The position numbers were made by a program, and so were the translations under genes. A stretch of DNA of 64,000 bases from Paragonimus skrjabini miyazakii (Eukaryota; Platyhelminthes; Trematoda; Plagiorchiida; Troglotrematidae). Location: positions 32,079 through 96,078 of the forward strand of contig JTDE01022215.1 in the NCBI GenBank assembly GCA_014338405.1, in the 5' to 3' direction. Position 1 is the first letter of the stretch. Every line of letters starts with the position of its first letter. The notes beneath the pieces were generated by a model. It saw nothing but the letters and a program-made list of their open reading frames with translations. It searched no databases and was not told the DNA's origin. Positions 10,477-22,205 of this stretch are shown piece after piece.

Positions 10477-11019
10477 TCAAACCCATGGTAAACAAAGGTT
10501 GATAGTCAGTTGTTTTTGTGCACATAGGACCAGCTGTTGACAGCTGATAAACAAAGCTTCAATATACTTGAGAAGTTGTGAATTGTAAGCGTTCATCAAG
10601 ATCTTAAACGAAGATGCGATGTTGACATTGTGACCTGTAGTCGATAAGTGCCTCGCAATGGATGAAGCGGCGTTTCGTCCTCGCTGAGTGTCATTCATTG
10701 GCGTGTTAGACACTGCAACTCTCAACCAATTTGGGATGTGCTCCTTGGCCCTGGTTTCAAGCATCCTTTCTGTTCTACTAATATATGTGTTTCCACAACT
10801 GCAGGAAAACTGATAAATGCAACGGCTGGTAGAAAACACAGGGGTTAGCTTTATGACCGGAGGTAGAGGTAACCTAGTGGTTTGTGAGAGCAAGACAAGC
10901 TTTGCTGCATTATACACCCGTTTTAGCACGGCGCTGATCATCTTACCAAAGGTGTTCCCCTTTGAAAGGGAGTTTGATGTAAACCTCTTTTTTGGGACGT
11001 CCAAAGTTGTATTTTTCAC
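10477..11019 (-). pseudogene. PLE-1 connector and GIY-YIG endonuclease frame
   Basis: The 180-codon open frame starts in the connector after the reverse transcriptase (KGNTFGKMISAVLKRVYNAA) and carries the endonuclease: the first strand CIYQFSCSC, the YIG-like turn YISRTE, the conserved RAKEHIPNWL helix, then SSIARHLSTTGHNV and SFKI. It ends at LPWV, the usual PLE C-terminus. The GIY-YIG core is largely kept, although the second Gly of YIG is Ser. Upstream parts are in other frames, so no full enzyme can be made. Confidence 0.8.
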
Positions 11020-11538
11020 AGGAGTAAATTTGCTTCATTTCTGAATGAAACGTTCGGGAAAATTGTTAGCACGAAGCGCTTCATACAACACTGTTTGCTC
11101 GGTTCGTAATCTGTCTTGGGAGCATATTCTTGATGCTCTGTAAAAATAGTGTGCGTACGAATGATGTTTTGTATGCAACAGGAGCAAAACTCATGAAATT
11201 CACATATTGTCCCGTCCATGTTAAATTATGGTACACAGAACGTTCGATGGAACCGACTGAAGGGCGCCTAACCAGAATGTCCAAGAAGGGCAAACTGTTC
11301 TCATCCTTGTATTCAACTGTGACCGAGATATTTGGGTGGACTCAGTTGAAAGCATGGAACCTTCTTTCCGCCTGTTTCTTGTCTTGTCCAATCCAGAACA
11401 TGTCGCCGACGTGACGTTTGCAGAGTTTCAGTCCGTCCACAGCTGGAATTAGTGATTATTCAAATTTGACCGCAAACACATCGGCTAAAACAGGGCCGAG
11501 TGGGCTCCCCATGGCTACACTTTCTATCTGTTGTTTCA

Positions 11539-11641
11539 CTTAAGTTTTGTTTTGTTTTGCTTTCATGTTAGTCACACTTTTACGACTGACAAGAGTGTGC
11601 GAAATGAATTCATATTGTAATTTGTGTATTCTGACTATTCT
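11539..11641 (-). repeat. terminal inverted repeat of PLE-1, right copy
   Basis: This is the partner of 10349-10450. On the + strand it contains ACGACUGACAAGAGUGUGCGAAAUG followed by GAAUUCAU. UUACGA before CUGACAA can pair with UUGUAA after the palindrome, and CACA with UGUG further out, as in a hammerhead with an extended stem I, but stem II is weak and the core has AA where GA is needed. Confidence 0.65.
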
Positions 11642-12241
11642 ATTCAAATGGTTAAAAGGGACTCAATGTTTCAAACTGACATATCTTATATATATTTAAT
11701 AACCTAATATTGGGATGACAGAGGTACATGTTTATACCAATACATCTTTTGGCCTGTGGGTAGCGGGCTTATCCGACTAGCTCCGCATGATAGAGTAAAA
11801 TGCAGTCGTGGAGAATTTAGAAATTATTCTTGTAACAGTTGATGTTGTTTGTACGTTTACAGCCGTCACTGTAAAATGTACATACTAGCTTAGCTTCTTC
11901 TTGACAAGGGCCACTAGGCATCATTTTCACATACGGGTGGGTGATTTGTTGTTTCCAAGGTAGTGGCCTATCTGACTTTAGTGATGACCTAAAGATACCT
12001 CGGCGAAGTAAGGCAAACAATTATTCACAAGTACATTTATACTCATGGTTTCTTGACTGTGTAGTAATGTTTTAATTTTATCAAAGGGAACCTAGCTTCT
12101 ACGAAAAATTACTTTTTCTGTCAGAATATGCGGATTGCTTTTAGGCGCATGTAGATGGAAACACATAACTTTTAGTTTCGTTCATAAGAACATATTAACT
12201 AGCATGCTAACTAAGAATGTATTCACCTCTTTCTTTTTTAG

Positions 12242-12562
12242 ACACGGATCTGGATTTATTTTTTTCTCCCACTCAACCGTTTTACACAATCAATCAGACA
12301 TCAGAAGTGAAAATTTATATTGGGACAGCAAACGCCACGAAGCAGCAAGCGAATATTTTAAAATCGATACCTCTCGAATGCAAAGTGGTTAATCCACATG
12401 GAGTTCCAGTCCACTTAGTCACAACTCCTGGTTCGTTAATAAATGTGCCAAACTATGTATCCTTCAAGGACGCATCCGAATTGCTGCCTTCCGGAATGTA
12501 CCATTATCGCTGTGATTACCATAGCGGAATGTTATCTATGGAGACATCGATGACTCTAATTG
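12242..12562 (+). CDS. Ig-like receptor, ectodomain exon 2 (Ig-like domain)
   Basis: The exon follows TTCTTTTTTAG and encodes 107 residues with the two-cysteine Ig pattern: IPLECKV for strand B and SGMYHYRCDY for strand F. There are two sequons (NQT, NAT). Both borders are phase 1. The only donor that keeps phase 1 is ATT G/GCAAGT, a GC donor of perfect consensus otherwise; a GT seven bases inside (CAA/GTTTAA at 12567) would give phase 2 and break the chain. Ending in an aliphatic residue plus a split Gly codon matches exons 31489 and 44087. Confidence 0.8.
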
Positions 12563-13599
12563 GCAAGTTTAATCTTAATATTGGGTTAATTTAGAATATG
12601 TTATATCTATTTATTTTACCGGAATGTGTACTACTAATAAGTAGTGTGGCTTATTTATGAATTTAGATGAGACCCAAATGTGAAAAGTCAGAACCTCGGC
12701 TGGAATCCCACCGGTTTCACAAACAAATCGATGCAGTACCTGCTCAAGTAAGACGGCTGAGCAATAGCTGAAAATATCCACAAGTTTCTGTGATGGACCT
12801 TATCAGGAATTCGTTTCTGTTCATTTTGACAACAAAACCCACTCTATAACAGACGGAAATCGCCAAGTTCCATGTAACAACCTAAACGACCAATGAGATA
12901 ATGGATAGCGGAAAACTAAATGTACTTTTGACGGTAGTGACCCCACACTTTTTCTCGCATTAAAATAAGACTGAAATGTTGTTTTTTGCATTGTGGTGGT
13001 GTTTGGACTACCTGGTACAAAATCATCATCAAAAATTTGACTGGCTATTATAGCATCCCGCAAACGTAGTAATTTTGAACATGTTCCGTTGCGGTGTGTG
13101 AATGATGTGTTCGGTCTATGTCAAACTGGACCGGGGGTCGTTTAGTGCATTATTTCAGGATAGGTCAATGCGTCTTTAGGATGTGAACAGTTTAGTGATA
13201 TGTTTGCTTATTTAGAAATCAGATCGTCATGCAACGTCATCAACTTCCCATTAATAATGTTGATAATCACCACCATCATTATTTTAAACATTGGGTCGTA
13301 CATTTGGGGAGTCGAACTCAAACAATATGTGCATAACAAGAGTGAATGACCAGAGGTAGCCTCTAACATGTTCTGAAATGCACGAGCAGTCGTGCGGTAT
13401 GTAAAGCTTAGCCACAATTTGGGAACCGTGGGTGGATTTGTGAACATAGCGCATCAGGCAGCAATAAGCCGGCTTGTATTTTTTGGTAATGGCTTAGTGT
13501 CTATCATTTAGTGACTTGATTTTTTCAAATATACGAAAACACATGTACTTTGCACCCTCAAAATGTAGACGGTTATTATGAAGTTGGGTTGACACCTAC
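12563..13599. other. intron 2, left part
   Basis: This is the start of an 11.6-kb intron. At about 13245-13300 the - strand carries a decayed RTE-like 3' terminus (AATGATGGTGGTGATTATC, as at 14420). Nothing else is recognised. Confidence 0.4.
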
Positions 13600-14441
13600 T
13601 CTGTCATGCTGGTTGGTCAGTGCATAATTTCGGTTGTTTCACCAACCTTGATGGCGTCATCTCGTTAATATCTTATTGTGGTGGCGAGATGGCCACAGGG
13701 ATCGCGAAAGCACTGGTGCAGTCGGCAGTCCACATCACTTGTGGCGTGTCAAAGACGTCCATTTTTCGACTGAAGACAGAGTTCACAAGGCGTACGGGCA
13801 GTCAGTTTTGCTCAGATGTGAGGTTCATCTGTGCAAAAGATGCATCTAGACTCTTGGTATTCAACCACCGTTGTTTCTGCCTGTTAACGTGTACAAATTA
13901 GGTTGACTATGTGGGCGACGCTAAAGTCCGTCGGTCCGTATTTGAGAAATGTGCAGGTTTGCAACCGACAACCGAGATAATGAAAATGCACCGTTTTTGC
14001 TGGTTATGTCGTGTGCTCTACATGCCAACGGAGCGTCTGTCGCACAAAATATTGTTCAGTATGACTGCGGATGGCTGGAAGCAACTGCAAGGTGGTCACG
14101 AATTATGACAGTCTTGACCGTTCCGATGAGCAGGGTTGGTAGGTGCCATCTACCTGGTTGAGGGAGTCGAGACTATCCACACCGTTGGTTGAAAATACTA
14201 TCTGACATGACAGAGTGTATCAGTCAGTGACAAACCTGCATCCGTAAACTGATTGCCTCTTCCTTTTCATGTAGCTCAGCTCTATTTGTTTGTTTGCTTA
14301 TCGTCTTTTTGTCTTCCCTTCCGTCACTCATTTATATCTATTTTTTATTCTGTTCCTTCGCGGACAATTGTTAAGACCAACGACATTCCGGACCATTATA
14401 CTCATGGTATGTCTCAAAAAATGATGATGGTGGTGATTATC
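13600..14441 (+). mobile_element. RTE non-LTR retrotransposon remnant, second subfamily (copy 5)
   Basis: In shifting frames this encodes the RTE C-terminus: GGEMATGIAKAL, SRLLVFNHRC, VGDAKVRRSVFEKCAG, TERLSHKILF and MTVLTVPMSRVGRCHLPG. The 3' end is an imperfect ATGATGATGGTGGTGATTATC at 14421-14441. It resembles 35245-35905 more than the 3249 copy, so it belongs to a separate RTE subfamily. Frameshifts and stops show long decay. It is 5'-truncated. Confidence 0.75.
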
Positions 14442-15191
14442 AAGCGTTATTCTACCGAATAAAATTTTAAAATTTCGTCTGTTTTTGTATAAAATACTTG
14501 TGGTGATACCTCAGAGGTTTTCTGCAAAATTTGGGCCAACTACTTCAGAGGGTGGTATGAATCAAGTTTGGGTGGTTAATGGAATGTATGCTCTGCATTT
14601 CTTTTAAAAGTTAAGTACAAATTTTGAGCGTTATATACCATGTAGTTTGAAATATTGCTACCTATGGTAGGCACAATCATCACGACTGAAATGGTGAGCG
14701 GCTGTTTTCATTGTCGAGTCTCATCAGCACTCTTTCGTCTTTAGTTCAGAACGTGGTCAATAAGTAGTAGTTGCCCTCAAATTGAACATCACACGCATTT
14801 GGCCTCAACTTTCGCATTCAGATGGACTTTCTAGCCGGCTCACTTTATATGTGATCATCATTTTTTTTTGAGTTGGCCAAAACAAGTGTGCCAAAACTTT
14901 TTCCATGCTTCAAGGATGTGGTGCATACCTACTGGGAGCTCCCTGAACGTATACAGACCGGTATGTACAAGGAATTCCATTAGAACTCTTGCCTTGAGGG
15001 TTAAGGGCATGTGAAAATAAGCAACTTTAAAATCGAGTTCTGAAAATACGTTTGCTGCAGTCCAACAACAGAATTGTCTTCGAGAAACGTGTAGACAAAT
15101 AACGATCACCGATTTCAAAGTAAGGTTTTATTCGAAGCGTCTATGATGTCCGTGACTAGTTGATAAAACATGATAAATATGAAATTAGTTA
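14442..15191. other. intronic stretch with unclassified sequence
   Basis: A - strand frame at 14858-15118 contains SELDFKVAYFHMPL and may be a decayed retroelement fragment, but I cannot assign it. Nothing else is supported. Confidence 0.35.
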
Positions 15192-17100
15192 TCAAGTTAA
15201 TATTGTGTAGAACCTAATACAGTGTGAACCTAGTGTCATTTGGAGATTACGGACATAGTTACTGACGTGCCACATCAATTGTTCCAACGACGGCAGGCCA
15301 TGGTAACTTTGGTGCTTGAACAAGACTTCTGCGCACACAGACCAGGGGTTCGCAGGCGGATTCCGATAGCCGTGGCAGCGACCAAGATAAGACATTTCAC
15401 ACCTTTGGTGTGAACCTGTGTGGCAGTAGGTCGGCTTAAATGCAACATCCTCATTGACACTTTGATCCGAGTCGAATAGGTGGTCCAAAATTACGTTGGA
15501 AATTTTTCACTATAGTGAGGTCGACAACCAAGCGGGACGGTGTTCACGTTTGCTTTCTAACAAGCGCCTTGTTGTGCGACCAATGTAATTTGCTCCACAG
15601 GAATTAGAAAATGAATAGATACAAACGAGGTCACACTACTGGGCACTGCGTCTTTGAAGTGAGGGCATACAACTGGCTTAGATGTGAACATTGATCTTAT
15701 GTGTACAGCATGAAACTTTCTCATCAAGGTCGTGTCGAGCCTTCTACTCAGGGATACACTTGGTAATTCTTTCTTGCACGACAAGTTCGTATAGATGGCC
15801 TTCCGCCCGACAAATAACTCACGGTCTTGCGGTTCCCGGATTTGCACATTCCGAAATAGGAACTTGTCCGGATATCCGTTAGTAGGAAACGTTTCACCTA
15901 AGAGTTTGAGTACTTTGTCTAGCATGTCATCAATACATATTTCGGTTTGCTAGACAACGTATCAAGTTTCGTTTCCGCTTCATTCGAACAAGGTTGTGAA
16001 CATGGATATACTGGCCACTCTATGTCCGCTTCTTGTTTATGCTTCGTTGAGTCGATCAAACTAGAGGTTTCAATGCTTCAAAACCAAGGAAAGTCAGTAT
16101 TCCTTCCTGTTCCACTTCCATAGTGAACCTTAACTTCTTGTTAGTTGATTTAGCTAGTGACAATAGGGAGTCAGTATCCGCGTTGCTATCGACTATACAG
16201 AAAACATTATCTACATACTGTTTGTTTAGTACACAATGTTCTACGAACCGTGTTAGCTTTGTTTGTTCAATCCTGTCCATGAAAATGTAGGCCAGCAATG
16301 AACCTGGCTGCAAGCCTACTATAATCCTACCCTTCTAGCGATAGATTTTTCTATAAAGCTGAGACTAGATGTCCTGCGTGAAAACTAACAAAAGATCTTT
16401 GAGTTACTCATCCGGCATTCCGAATTGCATATCCTTTGTGTGGATGTAATCAAGCATAAAATCAATTGTCTGTCTGAATGACACGTTCGTAAACATCAGG
16501 CACACATCCGAGGATAACATTTTTTTTACTACCAACAATCTGATCTGTACATTCAGTGAACTGTAACAAACCCTTGAGTCTATTTGGAGCTAGTCTGTTG
16601 TGGAGTGGTTTTAAAAGTTTGGTTAGCCATTAAACCAGTGCAGTGCTGTGATGAATTCGTCGTATCTAAAATCGGGCATGTATGCACGCCATTCTTATGA
16701 TTTCTGGGCAAACCACAGGGTCTGGTATAACTGAGCCTGTTGGTCGGATCCACTTGAATACTGAAGCGTCAGTCTATCCATTTTGCTCTACGTTTCTTAA
16801 GAATTTAGAAATATGTTTCTCAATTGTAAGTGCTTTGATTTTCTCAGACTGCATTCCTGAAAATATGATGTCATCCTTAAGTGTATAGTTCATCTTGTTC
16901 AAGTACGATTGTTTATCTAACGGCAACATTCGCGCGTCTAATAATCACGACTTTTTCATCCTTTTGTAGTTTCTTCAAGGTCACCGTATGATTGCTTGTC
17001 AGCATCCCACACACGTTGGGTTTCACGCTAAAGTATTGAGAACATGCACTGAGGAACGTTTGTTTGAGATGATGCCGTGAGACCACTTAGTTGGCGGAAC
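15192..17100 (-). mobile_element. Penelope-like element PLE-2, reverse transcriptase plus endonuclease remnant
   Basis: Read from about 17100 down on the - strand: a decayed N-terminal part with PCGLPRNHKNGVHTCPIL, the CLMFTNVSFRQTIDFMLDYI block, then QPGSLLAYIFM and NKQYVDNVFCIV (RT motif with YVDN in place of YVDD), FTMEVEQEGILTFLGF, the connector YTNLSCKKELPSVSLSRRLD at 15557-15925 and a decayed GIY-YIG region at 15192-15488. Stops occur every 30-120 codons. It is a different PLE family from PLE-1, judging by the connector. It lies in intron 2, antisense to the receptor. Confidence 0.85.
16056..16313 (-). pseudogene. PLE-2 reverse-transcriptase palm fragment
   Basis: The 85-codon frame carries the PLE palm: the GSLLAYIFM loop (usually GSPLGPLLA.IFM), then VLNKQYVDNVFCIV with catalytic YVDN, then KLRFTMEVEQEGILTFLGF. 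One catalytic Asp is Asn, so polymerisation would be lost even in an intact copy. Confidence 0.85.
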
Positions 17101-17574
17101 ATGTTTTCGGACTGGACTTCTAAATCAATCTGTTTAGTACGCTACTTTGGACAACGAAATTTTGGACCTAATGACAAAACTTCCACAAGATTCTAGATAA
17201 GCGCATTGACGAAATATTATAAACGTGCCTATGCAGGTCCGTCGGGTAAGCTGCTGGTTCTGATTAAGTACAAAAATTAGGACATGAGAAACAATTGAGA
17301 AAAGTTATCCAACAAAGTTGATAGTCGTACGATAAACTAGACAGATCGACAAATTGGTTGTCTGAGCTGTTGCACTTCCTTCCACTCACAGGCTGAAACC
17401 GATCAGCCTGTTTGCAAAAAGCCTTTCTCAACTCTTTCTGGCGCTGTGGCCGATGCTTACTCGTTTACAAGTCAACCACAACAACGGCTGGTTGAGTTCA
17501 ACCTATGAAAAAAAGTAAGCGCAACAGCTCAAAAAGCTTATTCACATACCTTTCTGCAAGCCCGTTGGCTATGA

Positions 17575-17740
17575 TTGCGTGGTCTGGTGGATAAGTGCAT
17601 GAACCACAACCTACCGTTGGTTTACGGGTCATGGGTTCGATATACCGGCGTGCGTGGTGCTGACGAGGCCCAGCTGTGTCAGAACAACTGTCCACGACTC
17701 CAGTGGTGGTCATTGAAGGTAGATGTTTGCAGACTGTCAA
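17575..17740 (+). mobile_element. SM-alpha-like SINE: pol III boxes followed by decayed hammerhead
   Basis: An A box TGGTCTGGTGG (17580-17590) and a B box GGTTCGATATACC (17634-17646) form a tRNA-like head. About 20 bases later comes GUGCUGACGAGGCCCAG and, further on, GUCAGAACAACUG with CGACUCCAGUGG. This order (pol III promoter, then hammerhead) is that of the schistosome SM-alpha family. The CUGACGAG box is exact, but the GAAA box is disturbed (AGAAC) and stem I no longer pairs well, so cleavage is unlikely. The 3' end is not clear. Confidence 0.55.
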
Positions 17741-20189
17741 CCAAATGGCTTTCACTAAATAAAAGAAGCTGTCTCATTCGGATGTTGCCTTCCAGCATAG
17801 ATAAGACAAGGATGTATGCGTTCTTTTTTCGGATTGCGGCTAATGGAAATGTTCACTTTGAACAATAAATTTTCTCGATGAGATCTCGAATAATTGCCCG
17901 GGAAGCTTTAGAAACAATCTGTTGATTAGATAGTGGTATCGATCGTCGTATTCGATGCAGTATTTTGGGAAGACTATCTATATTTTCATTAAACAGACTT
18001 GGAAATCTGTCTGAACATTAGCTACTGCCGTTCTCTTAATGTTGGCTGTGACTTTCACAGGTACCATTGCGGTCGGTTGTAATAACGGTTTGTTATCACT
18101 GTTCGAAAATTAGTATTCCTCAGTGCGTTTGGAACCACCGTTTAAGATCACTGTGACATTTATGTGTCGTACGACAGGTACAACGCTATTCGAATAAGTT
18201 CCAAACGTTCAAGGTGATTGACGAACAAACAAAAATGCAAAATGACTTTGACGATACAAGAACCGTGATAAGAGTTGATGAGTTCAACCTCATCTGGAAT
18301 GGTAATATACTGATAAGTAATGTAAAGAATACCGTACGAATATCAGGAAGAGTTACGTTTGGTTACAGCAGAGGAATAGTAATAATAATAATAGGAGACT
18401 TGCGCCTCGTTAATAAATAAGTACTTTGTACATCTGAGTTGTTTGAAAAATATTTGCCTGAGATTGAGTATAATTTGGCTGCAGCAATATCTGAACAACG
18501 AACTCTGGGGAGATAACCAGGCTTGCCACACGGACAAGTGACAATGAATGTAAGACATTTTTACAGTTGGTTTGATACTGCTGGCTGTTACTTCGGTACA
18601 GACTTTCACGACGAGAGCGTCAGCGGGGAATGAGCAGATGAGGAAGACTACTTTGAGCGGTCTGCCTATACGGCCTAATAAAAGCAAGCCACTTGAGCTG
18701 TTTCTGAATATCTGCCTGCGTTTGTGCAAAATTATTTGTTTACTAGGGATGTCTGACATAGAAGGTTCTCGAGTTCTCTAATCGAACACTCTGGAATTCA
18801 GCGGTAGAATTAGAATAACGTCTTTCTTTTTTCTGAGGAGCTGAACTGTAATCGTACTTACACACAGCGCAGATGTGAAAAGTAAGTGTTAAACTGTTAC
18901 CGGGTTCCTGACACAAATGCGAAAGATTAAATCGCACTGTATATGCGTTAACTGGTAGTTCCCAAATTTTTATCAAAAATCCGGGGGCCCTTCCACATAG
19001 CCGTCTCCACATTTTGATTCATTGCAGTCTACTGTCTTTGGCCTTCCTGTCTGAGACAAAATCGAATAACTTTCAGCCCGAGCTACTCAGAGAATATGAG
19101 TACAATGTTGAAAATTTGAATCGTCTGCATGTAATGTATAAATGTATTCTTCCGGGAAAGTGAAAACTCAGCAGATGGCTACAAACTAGGGTTATTCCAG
19201 AGCTAATCTAGAGCTTGCAGTAGATACGACATTGTACGAATTCGTATCTGGCGACACCAGCCACTGTCTGTAGTTCGAAGCAGTAAAAAAATAGTGTTTT
19301 TACTCATGCCGCAAGAATGCTGCTGATTCTGTGTGATCTCAAAACTGATAGGTAAAACGCAGTCCATTGGATCACGTATCATCTCCACGTGCGAGTGCCG
19401 AACGGAACTGGATGGAATACACAGCTTAAAGAACACTAGTGAATCGACCCATCCAGGCAGCAAAGGTTAGAAAAATGGTTGAATACAGCAGAATAGCCGT
19501 AAACTAGACAACTGTAACAAACTTCATTTGGGATTTCTGGTGAAAACATCAACTGCACATAACCCGTAGGCTGGGTAATTTGTGTTGTCAAATGAATACT
19601 AAACAGCGTAACCAACACAGTCAAAAATGGTGCAACAATCACATCGAAAACAGTCACTGTGTAAGATGAACGATATATTGTGGACAACTCAGCCGCTACA
19701 TCAGCAGAAACAATGTCACAGTGAGTTTAACAACGAACGAGCTACCCATTTGACAAGAGAATGGTTTAATGTACCAGTAGGAGATGACCCTAGAAGCTGG
19801 GAAGGCTTACGGAATCGTTCAAAACAACAGAGTATTTACCGGCCAAGATGAGAATGTAATTGGTACGAAAAAAGTGATACTGAACCGGGAAGTCACAACT
19901 CGTGAGACAACCCATGGAGATGTTGGATATAAGTCATAAGTGGGTGATTCAACGTCATTTAGGCAGCACGAAGAGAATTGTTCGTCATTGAAGGGAGTTG
20001 AAACATAGGGCAGGAGAAACAGAAAACAGATAACATTTTAAGGCATAAGAAAAATGTGGGACCTGTTACAAGTTCACTCGCAATAAGCACAGAGTTCAAC
20101 AACCTATGTTGAGCCACGCACAATCCGCTTCAACAATACAACACTTCAACAATCCAACGTCATGCCAACGATCAGTCACAGTAGACTGC
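17741..20189. other. intron 2, central part
   Basis: I recognise no exon. A short (AAT)n run at about 18376-18392 is followed by TAGGAGACTTGCGCC and could be a retroelement tail. Open frames at 18214-18420 and 18343-18759 overlap on opposite strands and lack motifs. Confidence 0.4.
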
Positions 20190-20505
20190 AACGAATCGGC
20201 ACACGCAACCTAAATTGAGCACGAGTTAATTACGAAAAGAGGGTCACTGCTAGTCAACGTGAATGGAGCAGTACAGCCACATGATTCGTGGAGCTCGATT
20301 TCCTGATAATTATGTAGACATACAGCGTATGCATGACCGATTGGTCAGTAGGCCAGCCAATCAGTATCAAGACCAAGAGGCACACACAAGCGCAGCCCAG
20401 ATAGGACAAAACAAGCACCAGGCTTGCCAGAGAATCGGAACTCCTGCCCGTGAATATGTGTCAGACCGTTAGATCCGAACACTTATCCACTAGACCACGG
20501 GGAGC
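20190..20505 (-). mobile_element. tRNA-derived SINE, copy a
   Basis: The - strand begins at 20505 with GCTCCCCGTGGTCTAGTGGA: A box TGGTCTAGTGG at 20487-20497 and B box GAGTTCCGATTC within 20430-20444 (one extra C compared with GTTCGA). The body continues leftwards through TTTTGTCCTATCTGGGCTGC and CTCCACGAATCATGTGGCTG. The body, not the head, is shared with 30865-31035, which supports a dispersed family. The left boundary is approximate. Confidence 0.6.
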
Positions 20506-21524
20506 AGTCACCTGGGGGAGAGATCAGTAAACGTTGCGTTTTACTTTCCTATTGACAAGTGAGATAAACCGAAGATCATCGCTTCGCTGGTGACTGCTAG
20601 AACTAACTCTTTGCAAAACTTATCCCAATCTATTCTGGGTGCGTACTGGATACTCAATAGACTGCATGCCAACCACAGAAGTTGTTAATGGAGACAGGGA
20701 ATGTCAACAGCTGAAGAACGAAGTTCTATTCGTTTTTACCACACTTGAGAATGGACACTTTTCACACTCTATTCAGTCTTTTTATTTTACCACATATTCC
20801 TTAAGACGATGTCTTTTGGCTTCATTGCGAGGTCATACGTCTGCCAAGCACTTGGTATTCCCAGTTAAAAAAAAAACAAGAAGCGTACGGGTGAGATTTA
20901 CACATTCAGGTATTAGTTAGCTGAAAAATGAAGTTTCCACTATCTGTTGAAACAAGAAATACACTAGATGTGTTGCATGAGTGGAGTTATGGGATGCTGA
21001 CAAATTTAAATTCAACATTAATATTTTAACTGCTCATCCTCAAAGAACTCGCTGAAAATCATCCGTGAATCACCATTACCGTTTCGTGAATTGGTATAAT
21101 TTCGTCAATTCCTAAGGGTTTCACTAGTATAATGTTTAACCAACTCAGCCACTTTAGTTCTGCATTTTAAAAGATTATGATTTCTCCTTTTCTTGCTCTG
21201 AGGGTGTAGTATAATTGGAACCCCCAAACTTCCGTATTACTGAATTTATGCCTTCACCCCTTTCCACTTGCAATGAGAAAAACGCAGTCGGCTTCAGTCA
21301 TCAATTGCACATCAAATCACACTTGTCAGAAACTGAATTGTTGGACTGCATAACTGCAAGATTCACTAGGTGACCCCGCTATTAGTTAACATCCTTTTTG
21401 TGTTTCCCCATTTTTGGTTTGGTAAGGTCATACTTTAAGTTTTAGGAAAAGCCCTTCCATTTTGAATTTTGTATATTCCTGCAAAACTGAATATTTTAGA
21501 TAAAAGAGCGAACAGCATATTGTA
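20506..21524. other. intron 2, unclassified
   Basis: I see no supported feature. The 93-codon + frame at 20639-20920 has no motif. Confidence 0.4.
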
Positions 21525-21965
21525 ATCATCATCATCAACATAATAATCATCGTCATCATAAACAGCAATACATCAATGGTTCACACTGATACTTAACTGT
21601 CACAGAACCACAAAGGGAAAACAGCAAAGGAAAAGAAGAGGAATGGAAGGGACCTAGCTAGTAAAAATAACTTAGTCTGCGTTCAAACGTTAAACATCAA
21701 GGTGGCTACACCTTGGAAACATACAACCAAGCTGTAAGTGAAAGTAAGGCGTCATCAGCAAGGTATCTTTCGCACGGCTTTCAATGCCCCGCTTCACTAA
21801 ATGCACTCACTTCACAGACAACTTGGTCAAACAACGACAACATTCTCGACAGTGAACTCAGTTAGCCGTCATCTCAACTAACGTCTCAAGCCACCGACTC
21901 TGAGTCGCGAGGTCCCAATCCCGAAAGACGACCCCGACTTACAATGGCCAATCCCTTAATGACTT
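21525..21965 (-). mobile_element. RTE remnant (copy 3), antisense
   Basis: This is the reverse complement of the RTE 3' end seen at 3830-4239: the (ATC)n tail at 21525-21558, then the reverse complement of the TGAACCACTGATGTATTGCT segment, the 3' UTR, and the coding end to about the GRVRLPGWSP region. It diverges more than the copy at 34075 and the frame is broken. Confidence 0.85.
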
Positions 21966-21981
21966 GCGTCAGCAGCCAAGT

Positions 21982-22205
21982 GTCATCATCATTATCATCA
22001 CCACAGACAGGAATACATCAGTGGCTCTTACTGCTGCCTGGTTGTCATACAACCGTGGTCTGGAGGGGTAAAAGCATAAATTGAGGAGACCTTACTACTA
22101 AAAACAACCATGCTTCAACTCAAATACTCAACGTCATATTGCCTACACACTGGCAAACAGGCAACAGAGCCATAAGTGAAGGTAGGGCATCATCAACTAC
22201 TTCAC
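21982..22205 (-). mobile_element. RTE remnant (copy 4), antisense, UTR only
   Basis: This is a second, more diverged RTE 3' end on the - strand: ATC-rich tail at about 21984-22000, then sequence related to the UTR up to about 22205. Its tail abuts the truncated 5' side of copy 3, so one element inserted next to or into the other. Confidence 0.7.

Larger units (their letters stand above)
10349..11641 (-). mobile_element. Penelope-like element PLE-1 with inverted terminal repeats
   Basis: On the - strand from about 11530 to 10477 the element encodes the end of the reverse transcriptase (motif VAMGSPLGPVLADVFAVKFE at about 11515-11456, then LPFLDILVRRPSVGSIERSV and TWTGQYVNF) followed by the connector and a GIY-YIG endonuclease (CIYQFSCSCGNTYISRTE, then KEHIPNWL). 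Frameshifts and stops break it into three frames. The YVDD catalytic box is not intact. About 100 bp of inverted repeat lie on each side (10349-10450 and 11539-11641). PLEs are known with long terminal repeats in direct or inverted arrangement. The insertion lies in intron 1 of the receptor gene, in antisense. Confidence 0.85.

Noticed and set aside
13230..13447. Possible tRNA-derived SINE on the - strand (B-box-like GAGTTCGACTCC)
   Set aside because: No A box at suitable distance; the adjacent ATGATGGTGGTGATTATC tail fits an RTE 3' end better.
14858..15118. - strand frame with SELDFKVAYFHMPL as a reverse-transcriptase fragment
   Set aside because: The resemblance to the DLKDAYFHIPL type motif is suggestive, but no second motif supports it.
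18343..18759. 138-codon - strand frame
   Set aside because: Contains a translated (ATT)n run (poly-Tyr) and overlaps + strand frames; no family features.
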